Positions 30,845 to 41,816 of a stretch of DNA of 64,000 bases are shown here, piece after piece. This stretch comes from Antedon mediterranea (Eukaryota; Echinodermata; Crinoidea; Comatulida; Antedonidae). The notes under the pieces were generated by a model, which did no database searches, was not told the origin of the DNA, and saw nothing but the letters and a program-made list of their open reading frames with translations. Position 1 is the first letter of the stretch; each line of letters opens with the position of its first letter. Where the stretch lies: assembly GCF_964355755.1 (NCBI RefSeq), contig NC_092672.1, positions 17,916,501 to 17,980,500 of the forward strand, read 5' to 3'. The position numbers and the translations under genes were made by a program.

Positions 30845-31445
30845 AATCAGTGGTTGGATCTCAATGGAGATACAAAAAAAAAGCGAAAAGCTAAATCAAA
30901 ACGATAAAGTAAAACAGCCACAAAAGTTATCAGTACAAGTGAAGGAATTTGGATAACGTCATAGTATAAGAACTGGCAAGTGCTGCCTGGGTGGACAGGA
31001 ATAAAAGAAATACAACAAAAGGTGGAGTCTGAATAAGAGTAGAAAACAAAGAAGATAGCTTGGTAGAGATATAAACAATTTTGGAATGATACTAAAAAAC
31101 ATTTTAAATGGTGGTTAATATTCAATGGAATAATTTTACCGATCTGGGAGTATGTTCCTAATGTTAAGTCCAAAAGGTTTTGTGGTTTTAAGTTAATTCC
31201 CAGTGGTTTTCTTTGTCTTTGCGAGTTTTGTCGCTCCATTTGACATCGTGGTCTATTGCAATAACTCTGAAATTTGCAATCGAGTGACCAGCTGAATTAA
31301 AATGTTCGGCTACAGGTTGATCAGCTTTAATGTTTGATAGCTGATCTGTCTTGTGTCATTCTCATACGGAGAGTGTTTTTTGTTTCCCCGGTGTACTGTT
31401 TGCCACAAATATTACAGTATATGAGATAAATAACGATAGATAAAA
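30845..31445 (-). pseudogene. Penelope-like element, GIY-YIG endonuclease and 3' end
   Basis: On the minus strand, IYLIYCNICGKQYTGET (about 31385-31435) is the signature of the GIY-YIG endonuclease that ends Penelope-like proteins. It is followed after a frameshift by VAEHFNSAGHS-like residues. The remaining sequence matches the typical 3' end, closing in TTGAGATCCA(A/G)CCACTG. The reverse transcriptase part is absent. Frameshifts make it non-functional. Confidence 0.7.
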
Positions 31446-31482
31446 GCCCAGTGGTATAATTGTTATGGCAACTGCATGACAT

Positions 31483-31978
31483 TAGAGAGGTTTCGCAATC
31501 TTACGAATACGAAAACGGATACGTCACTGCACACGTATTCGTTTTCGTAGACCATAAAAAAATCTGTGCAACGAAATATTGAGGCGCGTCCAAAATATGA
31601 CTGCGGTAAATTTGAGCGAAGCGAAGGTACGTGTTGCTTGGTGCTTGGCTGCCTACTAGGCCTAGCGTAACATCAAAGCGAGCGAGGACTTTAAAAACTG
31701 CTATTTATCTAAATTGACCTGCCATTTTAGTAAATTACTTTAGTAAATTACTTTCAATAAATCTATAATTATATTATAATCATGAATCATTCCTAATTCA
31801 AATGCAAAATGTGCAAAATAGATCAAAAACTATACTCGTTTTGTAGTTACGAATATGACTGGTGATATTCGTCAACACGAATACGTTTTACGAATATGAA
31901 ATGGGGATCAGCTCAAAAGTTTCACAAATGTATGACGTTTTCGTTATCGTATTCGTAAGGTTGCGAAACCTCCCTAAT
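31483..31978. mobile_element. TA-flanked MITE, copy 1
   Basis: The ends are GAGAGGTTTCGCAATCTTACG and its near-complement finishing TGCGAAACCTCCC, with TIRs of ~30 bp and TA on both flanks, suggesting a TA duplication (Tc1/mariner-like or another TA-specific transposase). The second copy is at 50858-51388 with the same ends and interior. There is no coding capacity. It lies between two Penelope-like fragments. Confidence 0.8.
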
Positions 31979-31984
31979 GCTGTG

Positions 31985-32095
31985 GGTATCAGTGGCTGGA
32001 TCTCAATAGATAAAGTAAAACAGCCAGAAAAGTTAGCAGAGCTTTCGGGCAACACTAGCCCTTCATCAGATATAAAAAAATCACAGGCACAGAAT
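31985..32095 (-). repeat. Second Penelope-like 3' end fragment
   Basis: The stretch GGCTGGATCTCAATAGATAAAG, followed by a GGGCAACACTAGCCCTTC segment, matches on the minus strand the 3' terminal region of Penelope-like elements and the sequence at 30850-30915. It may be part of the same insertion as 30845-31445, split by the MITE. Confidence 0.5.
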
Positions 32096-32096
32096 A

Positions 32097-32181
32097 AATT
32101 CTAAACCGCCCGGTGATATACTGAAATTTAATTAATTAATTTGAAACGATATATATCTATATCACCGGGCGGTTTAGAATT
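32097..32181. repeat. 24-bp perfect inverted repeat of SINE-tail sequence
   Basis: The arms at 32097-32120 and 32158-32181 are exact complements and contain the CCGCCCGGTGATA motif of the SINE tail seen at 32265-32494. The left arm with its flank is a SINE-tail fragment; the right arm is an inverted duplicate of only its end. Confidence 0.85.
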
Positions 32182-32264
32182 AATGTTCTTTGCCAGATGT
32201 TTATATATACTGTATATAAACTAATGGTAGCAGCATCTTGTATATTATATATATATATTTAAAC

Positions 32265-32494
32265 ACAACAGGCATAGAAATAAATTCCAAACCGCCCGGT
32301 GATACACTGAAAATTATTTAATTAATTTTTGAAACGATAAAGATGAGGAAATCTGGGAGAATGTGAAAAAGTCGCCCCAACCGAGACTCGAACTCGGACC
32401 GTCTGCTTTATATGCAGTTGCCCTAACCATTAGACCACTGGGGCTTTCATGGTATTGTTCTTTAACTCGATCGGATAACGACCCTTTAACATTC
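32265..32494 (-). mobile_element. tRNA-headed SINE, copy 1 (anticodon AUA)
   Basis: The tRNA-like head at 32374-32444 (minus) folds as a cloverleaf: acceptor GCCCCAG/TTGGGGC, D arm GTCTAATGGTTAGGGC with the A-box TGGTCTAATGG, and a T arm with the B-box GAGTTCGAGTC. The anticodon loop ATATAAA gives AUA. The body ends with an ATCACCGGGCGGTTT motif. The same head and body recur twice near 35.6-36.1 kb. An AUA anticodon is not that of a normal tRNA-Tyr (GUA), and the multiple copies with shared flanks argue for a SINE, not a tRNA gene. Confidence 0.8.
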
Positions 32495-33157
32495 TAGTCC
32501 AGTCCCTAAGGGGAGAAAAAGGGGTGGGATGTTACCAGACTGGATACAAATTTTTCAATATAGCAGTTTGGTAGAGTATAGTGTGGAGATGCCAAAACAA
32601 AGTTACTGGAAATCTGATTTGACCTCTGTGACCTCTGACCTCAATTTTTATATTTTTCTATTATATAACTAAAAATCGCCATACCTTGACAACGCATGGA
32701 CATTTTACATTAATTTTTTTTTCAAAATGCTTGGAAGATATATATTTATATTCGCTATAATGAAAAAAATTGTACAAAAATGGCCGCAAAGGCTTTATTT
32801 TTCAGTTTGACCTTTGACCTTGATTGCCTAATATCTCAATAACACGCAATCTCAGAGATTTGAGAATGGGCTCAAAATGTTAAGAAAATAAATCTAATAT
32901 TTAGTCTAATAGAAACTTTTTTCAAAAAATTACCATAAATTAAGCTTTCTTGACCCTTGACCTCAAATGTTTGAATATGTCAATATCTCGGTAACTATTT
33001 TTCCTAAAAAGTTCAGTTTGGTGTCAAATTGTTTAGAATATACACATTTATATTTGCTCTAACAAAATATTTTGTCAGAATTCAATTGGAAATGTCATTT
33101 TGAGCTATGACCCATCCGTTTTGCATATATTTAGCAATTAATAATCTATAAAAAGAG

Positions 33158-33422
33158 ATCGAGAGATGGGAGGGGGTTGGGGTGGATGGAGAGACACATT
33201 TTTTTTACATGTTACACAAATGTTAAACTCTGTCTGCACTATAACATTTTTATGCGACAAAAAAATGTGATGTGCCCATATATGGACACGATGAATGACA
33301 TATCACTACCATATTTGGGCACATCACACCTTTTTTGTTAAACTAGTTTATAGTGTAGACAAACATGTAAAAAATATGTGTCTCTCCATCATCCCAACCA
33401 CCTCCCCCTCTCTCGCTTTTCC
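33158..33422. mobile_element. Hairpin MITE, near-palindromic ~265 bp
   Basis: The left half (AGATGGGAGGGGG, then GGAGAGACACAT, then TGTGATGTGCCC) is repeated inverted in the right half (GGGCACATCAC, ATGTGTCTCTCC, CCTCCCCCTCTCTC), with arms of about 120 bp around a short centre. No coding capacity. It is nested in the foldback element. Confidence 0.75.
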
Positions 33423-33606
33423 AATGCTACTGCATGCATCTATACACATCAAAATGGCCGGAATTGTACTGGAAAGTTTTTAGCTACATTTGAAAATAAG
33501 TCCCAGAGGATGGGTGTATTGTAATGTTATCAGAATTATGGCAATTGTTTGTAATGGGAAAGTTTTAGAACTACATTTGAAAAATTTGCTAATAATATCA
33601 CATGCT

Positions 33607-33800
33607 ATTAAAGATATAGGCCTACTTATTTTCCCCCTGACAAAAGCATTTGACAAATATTTTTGTTGAATATGCAATTTTAATGTCACACATAATAGTT
33701 TCACCAAAAATTGGATTGAAAAAAATGATATAGTGCATACCCAAAAAAACTGTAATTCAAAGCAAAAAATAGGCTGGAAGTCAATGTGATTTTGGTTAAA
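33607..33800 (+). repeat. Diverged T1 left-end fragment
   Basis: Starts TTAAAGATATAGGCC where T1 has AAAGATGTATTG, then follows T1 through CCCCCTGA, ATATTTTTGTTGAATA and AATTCAAAGCAAAAA-like blocks. Diverged and truncated. Confidence 0.55.
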
Positions 33801-35424
33801 TTAACTGTTTATTGTGTCTTTAAAGTGATATTTACTCTATTTTTTAGATTAGCTCTTTGATTAAACACCTCTTCCAATGCAGTGAAGATCTTAAGTGTCG
33901 CCTTGTCTTACTAATCTTCCTTAACTTCTCTTTGAACGATCGTAATCAATATTTGTTGAGGTATAATATTTCCCTCAAATGCTTTCTGATAATCTCTAAA
34001 TCAAAGATTTGGTGATATTCATTTCCTTTTTATTTTAGTTGATTGACAAACTGTATAAGATGGTCCTACAAAGCCATATATATTGGTTTATTTACTTCTA
34101 GTTGGTCTCTGATTTTGTTTTTTGATTACTTTTGTAAATTATTTGTGTACATGTGATAATGTTCGTTTGGTCGGTAATGGTTGATGTCAGTTTTGTCATG
34201 TTTCTGTTGATTAAAGTATAATTATCATTGCTTCTCTTCATTTCTTCTGGTTAGAAAGATGTTGTTGTATAGTGTTATGAGCTGGATGTGTTATTGCCTG
34301 ATCAAGCCAAGATGGTAATTTTGACTGCTCACTGGTTTGTTTTCCTTTTATATTCCACTAAAGTATGTTCTTGAAAAGAAATCAGCTTTGTAATTAATTT
34401 GTCTTTGATCCTTTTCAGATTTCTAATATTTTAAACATATGTTTTTCTTTTCTTCGCTTTTTCCTCACTGTTTCAAACATTTTATTTTTTCAGCATACTT
34501 CAAGCAATGAATTGATAATTAGGTCATATGTTTTATGAGTATCAAATCGCATTGGTTAATTCTTCTTTTCTTTCTTTAAGATCTTGATTTTCTTTTTTTT
34601 TTTAATGTTATTTAACTTTAAGTTTATCTAATTTTTTGTTGATATTAAGTGTTGCTCTTACGGTGTAGGCCTACCATGCGATGGAATTATATATATTGAA
34701 ATTAAATTAAACATAAAGTTTTAAGAAAATTGTAAAAGGCTAAATAGGATATTGAATGTAGTTCTGGTCCATTAAATCTATATTTTAGGTATATTATTAT
34801 AAGTATGACACACGCACGCTTTACAGTATATCCTGGTTATACCTCAAACTGGCATTTCCAGTAAAAATATGATAACATCTTCTATTAGAGCTAATATAAA
34901 TTCTGAACATTTTGACACCAAGTTGAACTTTTTATGACATTTGGTTACAGAGATACAGACATATTTAAACATTAAAGGTCAAAGGTCAGTAAATGACATT
35001 TCCTGTGAATTAGGAAGAACATGTTTAATTAGAGTATATATAAATATGTATGCTCTTAACAATTTGAAACAAATTTCAAGAAATTTTGACCAGTAGTTAT
35101 TGAGATATAGTAAGCCGAGGTCAAAGGTCAAAACATTGAGAAATTACATTTCCGGTTGTTTTTTTGAAAAAAAGTTCTATTAGAGCGAATATAAATATGT
35201 ACCCTCTGATCTATTTGACACCAATATTATTTCAATTGTCAAACCCGTTGCGGAGATATGGATGTTTAAGATAGAAATATAAAAATTTAGGTCAGAGGTC
35301 ACAGAGGTCAAATCAGATTTCCAGTAACTTTGTTTTGGTATCTCCATATCATGTTCTATCAACATGCCAAAGGGCACACGTGTATCCACTATGGTAACAT
35401 CATTTCCCCTTAGGGACCGGACTA

Positions 35425-35794
35425 TTCTCGGCGTGGTACGGTTGGAACACAACTAGTCCTCAGTTGTACGCACGCGCACCAGAGATCAAATTGATACGCC
35501 CTCATCTATAATTCAGTATATTTATTCACTAAGCGGGATCTCGAGAGATACTTTTATATATATAAACACAACAGGCATAGAAATAAATTCCAAACCGCCC
35601 GGTGATACACTGAAAATTATTTAATTAATTTTTGAAACGATAAAGATGAGGAAATCTGGGAGAATGAGAAAAAGTCGCCCCAACCGAGACTCGAACTCGG
35701 ACCGTCTGCTTGATATGCAGTTGCCCTAACCATTAGACCACTGGGGCTTTCTTGGTATTGTTCTTTAACTCGATCGGATAACGACCCTTTAACA
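35425..35794 (-). repeat. 370-bp tandem unit 1 with SINE copy 2 (anticodon AUC)
   Basis: This unit is repeated at once from 35795. It contains a ~140-bp leader (CTCGGCGTGGTACGG...) and the SINE; the tRNA-like head is at 35677-35747 (minus) with loop ATATCAA, anticodon AUC. Genuine cytosolic tRNA-Asp uses GUC, so this is a SINE head. The right end matches the flank left of the foldback element, so the array originally read unit 0 (32265-32494), unit 1, unit 2. Confidence 0.8.
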
Positions 35795-36145
35795 TTCTCG
35801 GCGTGGTACGGTTGGAACACAACTAGTCCTCAGTTGTACGCACGCGCACCAGAGATCAAATTGATACGCCCTCATCTATAATTCAGTATATTTATTCACT
35901 AAGCGGGATCTCGAGAGATACTTTTATATATACCGTATATAAACACAACAGGCATAGAAATAAATTCCAAACCGCCCGGTGATACACTGAAAATTATTTA
36001 ATTAATTTTTGAAACGATAAACATGAAATCTGGGAGAATGAGAAAAAGTCGCCCCAACCGAGACTCGAACTCGGACCGTCTGCTTGATATGCAGTTGCCC
36101 TAACCATTAGACCACTGGGGCTTTCATGGTATTGTTCTTTAACTC
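35795..36145 (-). repeat. Tandem unit 2 with SINE copy 3 (anticodon AUC)
   Basis: Nearly identical to unit 1, with a few bases inserted (ACCGTATA near 35931) and five deleted near 36025. The tRNA-like head is at 36051-36121 (minus), again anticodon AUC. The unit stops at TTCTTTAACTC. Confidence 0.8.
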
Positions 36146-36840
36146 TTACATTTAAGAGAGTATTCTACGTGATCTATTTACACTTCACTTTTACTAGAAT
36201 ATGAGAAGAATCGATTCAAGAAGCTATGTTACAGAAGATGATTTTTTTAGTATTGCCATTACATTATAGGCCCTATTGAATAATTAAACCTAAACATATG
36301 ATAGTACGGGCAATAATACGTTATAATACACAATACGATATAATTATAAAGAAACAGGATAATGCAATAATAAACAGGAACAAAGTATAAATGATGCTGT
36401 AAGCGAGGTGTTGCTGTAGATGTGCTTCTGAGAAAGTGTCGGTAAGGTGTGTGTGGGCTGTTTGAAATCTGGGGAGTATATCTGATTCTGTACATTAGTA
36501 TATGTCATTACATCATCTATGAGCTTAAAGATTGGTCATAAGTCTATCCAGGTACTTTTCAGGGGGGATAATCGAGTGTTGAATGATGGATTGGCCCTGT
36601 CGAATCTTTGCTTAAAACTGTCTAATTGTTTTACGATGTGAACGGTTCTAAGGTCGAATCTTTTGAGATTTAATTATCGACTAAATGGACATATTAAAAC
36701 ATCTGGACAATCTCTTCATTGGACCTTTCTTGGGCAAGTTCGTGAACCCAATTGAATTGTTTACAAAGGTTGATTTCTCAATTATAAATGTATATCATTA
36801 CATTACATCCCTCCGGTTCCTCTTTTTTTTTTCCTTTAAT
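36146..36840. other. No gene recognised
   Basis: AT-rich sequence. A 78-codon minus-strand frame (36259-36495) shows no domain or composition suggesting a protein. Confidence 0.4.
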
Positions 36841-39165
36841 TGTTGAACAAGAAACATCACCATTTTTAAAGCCAGTTTATGATTATTTAGCTCATGATAT
36901 CCTTCCAGCTGATAAGAGAGCGGCTCCTGCAGTTCACAATAAGTCAGAGCAGTACATAATTGTGCAACGGTTTACTATTCCGTTTATTTTTTCCAAGCTG
37001 TTCCTGAAAATTTAGCAGAGACTATTATTTCTCAGTATAACGACAAAATGTTGTAGTAGTCACCAAGCGATGCGTACTTACCTTACTATTAGGAAATTAT
37101 TTTACATGCCCCTTATGTTCGAGAAAGTCAACAATTATACTCAAGCGTGTCTTAGATGTCAACAATTTCGTCCCAAAACCGATAAATTACGTCCTTTACA
37201 CGATCGAGTGCCAGCAACTTACCGTCCCTTTCATACACTCAGTCTAGATTTCAAAAGTATGCCAACATCACCTTCAGGTTTTAAACGGTAGTATGTGATG
37301 AAATTACTAGATTTTTTTTGTGTGTACTTTTGAAATCCATTGATGCCGAAACCATTTGTGAAGCACTAATACAAAAGGTCATCAGTATTTTTGGACCCCC
37401 ATCTCGTCTTATTTCAGATGCAGCAACCTCCCTTACTGGAAAAGTATTAACACTTTTATGTAACACCCTTAACATTGATAGGAAAATCATCAGCGTCCAT
37501 AGGCTTAATCACGGTATTTTACAAGTTGAACGTCATATCCGTATAATATCCGTATCCGTATCGGACCTGTTAAAGGTCAACCTTAACCAATTCGGAACAG
37601 ATTGGGTTAGATTTATTTCAACATGTTATGCTTATAGTTCTTTCTCATCCCCCCATCTAGGAAACCACTCCCTTTACGAATTAGTTTTTGGGCGCCAACC
37701 TCCAAGTTTGACCTCATTAGCATTTAACCCCATTTCAGGACTGTCTCATTCTTATGTAGAACACTTTGAACACATGCTAAGAAGAAATTTAAAGACATTT
37801 CACAGACAATGCACAGTGCTACAATTACAGCGAACACAACAAAACGTTCAAAACTCGAAAATTACCCAACGCTAAATATAAGCTGTGTTTATACAACACC
37901 CTATTTGAACACGTCTTTAATTTTTAGCGTGTTGCACGGGCCGAGGTCAACCCCACAAAACCCTTGTAGTTAAACATTCAATAGTAATACCGTGTTATAC
38001 CGTAGTTCATAATCCTAGGTTGTATAATTATACACTCGCATGCATTATAAATTAATATGAGTTTGTTAGGGAGTTTAATAAAGGATGATTTCGTTCAAAA
38101 TTTAGTTTATTCAGTTATTGATTTTTAAAATCTGCTTTTGAAATTAGAAAAAAATATATTTTAGAATTAGGATAAAACTATGCTAAATTATGCCAACATT
38201 TGTTTAGCGATTAAATCGGTTTAAATATGCAAACAAAGCACAATTATCTACTAGATTTGGTCAACATTTTCACAGCACATACTTTTATTTAGCGAGAGGT
38301 CAAAACAATACCATGAGGACACTTCCAACACGCCAACAGCGACCGGGAATCCACACAATTTTAGGATTCAGCCAAGTAGCCTTTTTTTGCAATTAAAAAT
38401 CTCATTACACCGAATTATGCGTGTAATAGTCCAATTTACTCAGTAGGACAACTCGTATATTTATACAAGCCAACATTATACTAACTAACGGCGAATTCAA
38501 AGAAAATAGCCGCAGAATGGGTTGGACCATTCATGAAGTACTAGACACAACATGACGTACCTATTCAATTATAACAGACTGAAACCTGGTTTTATGAGAA
38601 CACTCAAATAACGCAACAATTTCACACATTTCCGAAAACTTAAAGGGCAAATGCAATGAATGTTGAATGAACCCACTGATAATAAGAGAAAATCCAGAAC
38701 ACCATTGACGTAGTAAATGACAAAACCAACGCTGAATTTGTCGACGAACATGATAGGACATCAGACCAATTGCAATCTGATACCTTTACACATCCAACTA
38801 AAGTAAAGCCCCTTAACTTGCAACCTTACATTGACTGTGTAGAGAATAACATGGGATTAGCCCCATTCCAAATGAAAGAAAAACAAATTAAGGAACAAAC
38901 TAATTTAATTATGACAGCACCCAATGATTCTAATATGACATTAAAACCGAGGTAGATTTAAAACAGGACATTTCCAAGTTTTCTTCATATTCTAAACCAA
39001 ATTCAGCAAAACGTAATACTGAACAGAGAACGAGCATCCAATGATCGCACATTTTGGTGGAACATTGACAGATATAACGATACAGATATATTGAGATTAT
39101 TAACGATAAACAAATACCAATTAGTGGATCGCCAACACGATTCATAAAACGTTTGTATAATGCAA
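36840..39165 (+). pseudogene. Ty3/gypsy pol pseudogene (integrase region)
   Basis: Broken frames in order: a leader ending PADKRAAPAVHNKSEQYIIV; an integrase zinc-binding part with CLRCQQF near 37150; core fragments (LDFKSMP, IFGPPSRLISDA, GILQVERHIR, CYAYSSF, LYELVFGRQPP) across 37200-37700; and, after a ~550-bp interruption (about 37875-38425), the integrase C-terminus (VGQLVYLYKP, KKIAAEWVGPF, RLKPGF) at 38435-38600. A tail continues to GSPTRFIKRLYNAT near 39165. Multiple stops and frameshifts make it dead. LTRs were not identified. Confidence 0.8.
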
Positions 39166-39484
39166 CAAGCTACTGATTTTTTTTTTATAATTACGACATT
39201 TGCTAATTTATGATAGCATAGTCTACGCATTTGATGACATTATTGTTTAGCAATGATGTGATTTTAGTTAAAAGGAGATTGAATGATAAGTATTGATTTT
39301 GTAACGAGTTTGATAATGATTAATTTTGAATTTTGATGATCGATATATTGAAAAGAACGACAAGCACTTTGTAACAAATAGTTTTTTTTAACTTTTGAGT
39401 CGTTAATCTAAAGCATTAATTAATTGATATACAAGAACAGGAGATTTTCTTAGTACTTTAAATTATATTGTTTTACATTGAGTA

Positions 39485-39690
39485 CAAAACTCTGTATGCA
39501 TAATCATAAAACTTTCTCGCGATCTGTGTGAAAACACCTCAACCATGACGAGTAAACAATCCCAATTAGCATCATGCATAATGCATACTCGTGGTTTGAA
39601 ATCTTTAATCTTGTCGCTAGCGACGATTTACCAGACGAAATGTAATCAACTTAATTTACCTGTTAATTATGTAAACTTGTTATAATTTCA
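39485..39690 (-). repeat. T1-family MITE fragment
   Basis: The reverse complement matches the interior of the T1-type MITE at 59864-60378 (TATGCATAATCATAAAACTT, TCGCGATCTGTGTGAAAACAC and AGCATCATGCATAATG blocks). The ends are missing. Confidence 0.65.
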
Positions 39691-39730
39691 CCATCACTTT
39701 TTTGTGTTTAAAAGCACGGCAATATATCTT

Positions 39731-41219
39731 TTTTTTAATCGTTTGCTTGAGACTGGTATTTTCCCAGATACCCTTAAGATTGCAAACATTTTTCCCATCT
39801 ACAAAGCTGGGGATAAAAGTAGTCGTTGCCCCAATTTTCTAACACTTTAGAAAAATTATTTAACAACCGTCTGTTGAAATTTATAGACAAATTTGATATT
39901 CTATATTCAGGACAATTTGGTTTTAAGAAAAATATGTCCACTAGCCATGCATTGCTTCACTTTCCGAGTGTATACTTAAAGAGATGGACAGGTCTAACTA
40001 TACAATCGGAATTTTTATTGACTTAAAAAAGGCGTTTGATACCATCGACCACAATATCTTTATAAAAAAACTTGAAGCTTATGGTATTCGTGGAATTGCC
40101 AATAAATAGATCCAAAATTATCTTTCTAACAGACATTTTATGTGGCATCCCACAGGGCTCAATTTTGGGGCCCACTTTATTCCTTTATTGATACTTGGTA
40201 TAAGGTAAATAGATTGACGTTGAACCATAGTAAAACAAAGTATATTACTTTTAGTCGCAAAAACAATTATGAACCAACAAATTTAGTTATTAATGGTGTT
40301 GCAATTGAACGGGTAAATACAATAAAGTTTTTAGGAGTTAATATTGATGGAAAACTAAATTGGAAGTATCACATTGAATATATTCATTCCAAAATTTCTA
40401 AAAGTATTGGAATTATTTATAAAGTAAAACATTTACTAAATACATCAGCTTTATTTACCGTAAATTATATAATTCATTAGTTTTGCCTTATTTTACATAT
40501 TGTTGTGAAGTCTGGGGTAATACCTTTAAAACTAATTTAAATTGTTTATACATATTACAAAAAAAAGGCACTCGGACTTGTTATGAAAGTCCCATACACA
40601 AGTCCAAGTAAACCAATTTTTTATTTTTTCTCTCGATCTTTATAATTTAATAAACTATATACCGTTTCTCTAATGCATAAAGCTTTTCATAACTTACTCC
40701 CAGCGATTGTTCAAAATAATTTCATTTTATGCTCAGCTGTCCACGATAAATATACTCGACAAAACCAACACCAATTCTACCCACAATTTAAAAGAACCAC
40801 TCAAAAATCATTAAGTTTAGTTAGTAGGCCTAAAGGCGTGATATACCTGAGACTCTTAAGTTACTTCCTATAACTTTTAAAATAAAATACAAAAATAAAT
40901 TACTTTTGCAATACTCTGATTAAAACAGGTATTTTTTACAATTGCATTTTACTCTCTGAGAAAACTATCTTTTTGTTGTTGTTAAGATAAAAAAAAAAGG
41001 AGTGTTTGCATTTTTTTCTTAAAAGTTACATTTTGTTTGCCTATGCCCTTGTGCCCTTTTTCATATTTCTATTTGTATATATACTGTTTTGTAACAGGGG
41101 GTTTCTTATAAGCTGTGCTTCAGAGATTTCCCCTTTCCATTCTTTTATTTTTTTGTAATGAATATTTATGTATGTTTATGTTTTTTGTTGTGAATGGAAT
41201 AAAGAAACAAACAAACAAA
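39731..41219 (+). pseudogene. Degenerate LINE reverse transcriptase (CR1/L2 group)
   Basis: Broken frames give RT blocks in order: FGFKKNMSTSHALL near 39910, DLKKAFDTIDHNIF near 40020, GIPQGSILGP near 40145, then VNRLTLNHSKTKYITFS and IKFLGVNIDGKLNW (40205-40365). The segment with the catalytic YADD is deleted between PQGS and the W-containing block. The 3' UTR ends in GGAATAAAG plus four AAAC repeats at about 41197-41219. It is related to the intact LINE at 16866-21889. Confidence 0.8.
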
Positions 41220-41224
41220 CTTTA

Positions 41225-41560
41225 TTTCAACGTTAATTTAACGTTTTCATCATTGAATAAAGGCTGAAATTATGTTGTGTTTTAAATCAATTTTTACGTT
41301 TGTTTATCAATCTTATTTCAAAGTTAATTTAACGTTAAAATCCAATTGACATTTTTGGTTAAAATGACCAACATTGAATAAGTTGTGTTTTTATGTTTTT
41401 AACCAATTATTTTTTTTAATCAATGTTAGGCCTATTTAAACGTTAAATTAAAATTTAATTTTCATTTATTACTTTTGGTTAAAATGACGTTTGTTTTCAT
41501 GTAGGCCCTACGTAGATATAGATGTTTTAACGTTAAATTAACGTTGGATTTCGGTTAGCA
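41225..41560. repeat. AACGTTAA-rich repeat
   Basis: Degenerate copies of TTTAACGTTAAATTAACGTT and of a TTTTGGTTAAAATGAC block recur several times. Similar AACGTT-rich sequence occurs at about 51660-51800. No coding potential. Confidence 0.6.
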
Positions 41561-41709
41561 TTGATTTTATTTTCTATTATCAATTACATAACATAAATGT
41601 AGGGTGTCAGGAAAGCTAAGATCACAAAGCTAATACCCCCTAAGACCTAAGATTACGAAACCTTACTAATAATTCTCTTTCGCACCTGCCCTTGTATTTT
41701 AATTCTAAA

Positions 41710-41816
41710 TTATCTAGAGAGAAAGAGATTAGAGAGGGGATGAATAAAGATGGACGACAACTACAACGTGTTTTGTTATTATTGTTGGTTTCAGCCTAAC
41801 GAGCGAACCCGTAACA
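41710..41816 (+). repeat. 5' LTR of the Gmr1-like element (recognisable part)
   Basis: From TCTAGAGAGAAAG to CGAACCCGTAACA this matches the 3' LTR at 50437-50532. Further upstream, to about 41600, the two LTRs no longer align, so the 5' part of this LTR is rearranged or divergent. Confidence 0.75.

Larger units (their letters stand above)
32495..35424. mobile_element. Foldback-type DNA element with monomer-built inverted arms
   Basis: The ends TAGTCCAGTCCCTAAGGGGA and (inverted) TAGTCCGGTCCCTAAGGGGA start inverted arms that stay alignable for about 160 bp. They then continue as degenerate ~150-bp monomers: left arm monomer starts near 32683, 32831 and 32984, right arm about 34850-35280. TTC flanks both sides, and the uninserted site survives in the adjacent tandem unit at 35795-35797, confirming a 3-bp duplication. 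The centre carries a hairpin MITE (33158-33422) and a T1 fragment (33607-33800). No transposase was recognised in 33.8-34.8 kb. Sea-urchin TU and fly FB elements are known analogues in architecture. Confidence 0.8.

Noticed and set aside
30847-31239. 130-codon minus-strand ORF as a novel gene
   Set aside because: It is a shifted frame of the Penelope-like 3' region, not a separate protein.
32374-36121. Three functional tRNA genes
   Set aside because: Shared flanks and tails, tandem amplification and AUC/AUA anticodons point to a tRNA-derived SINE.
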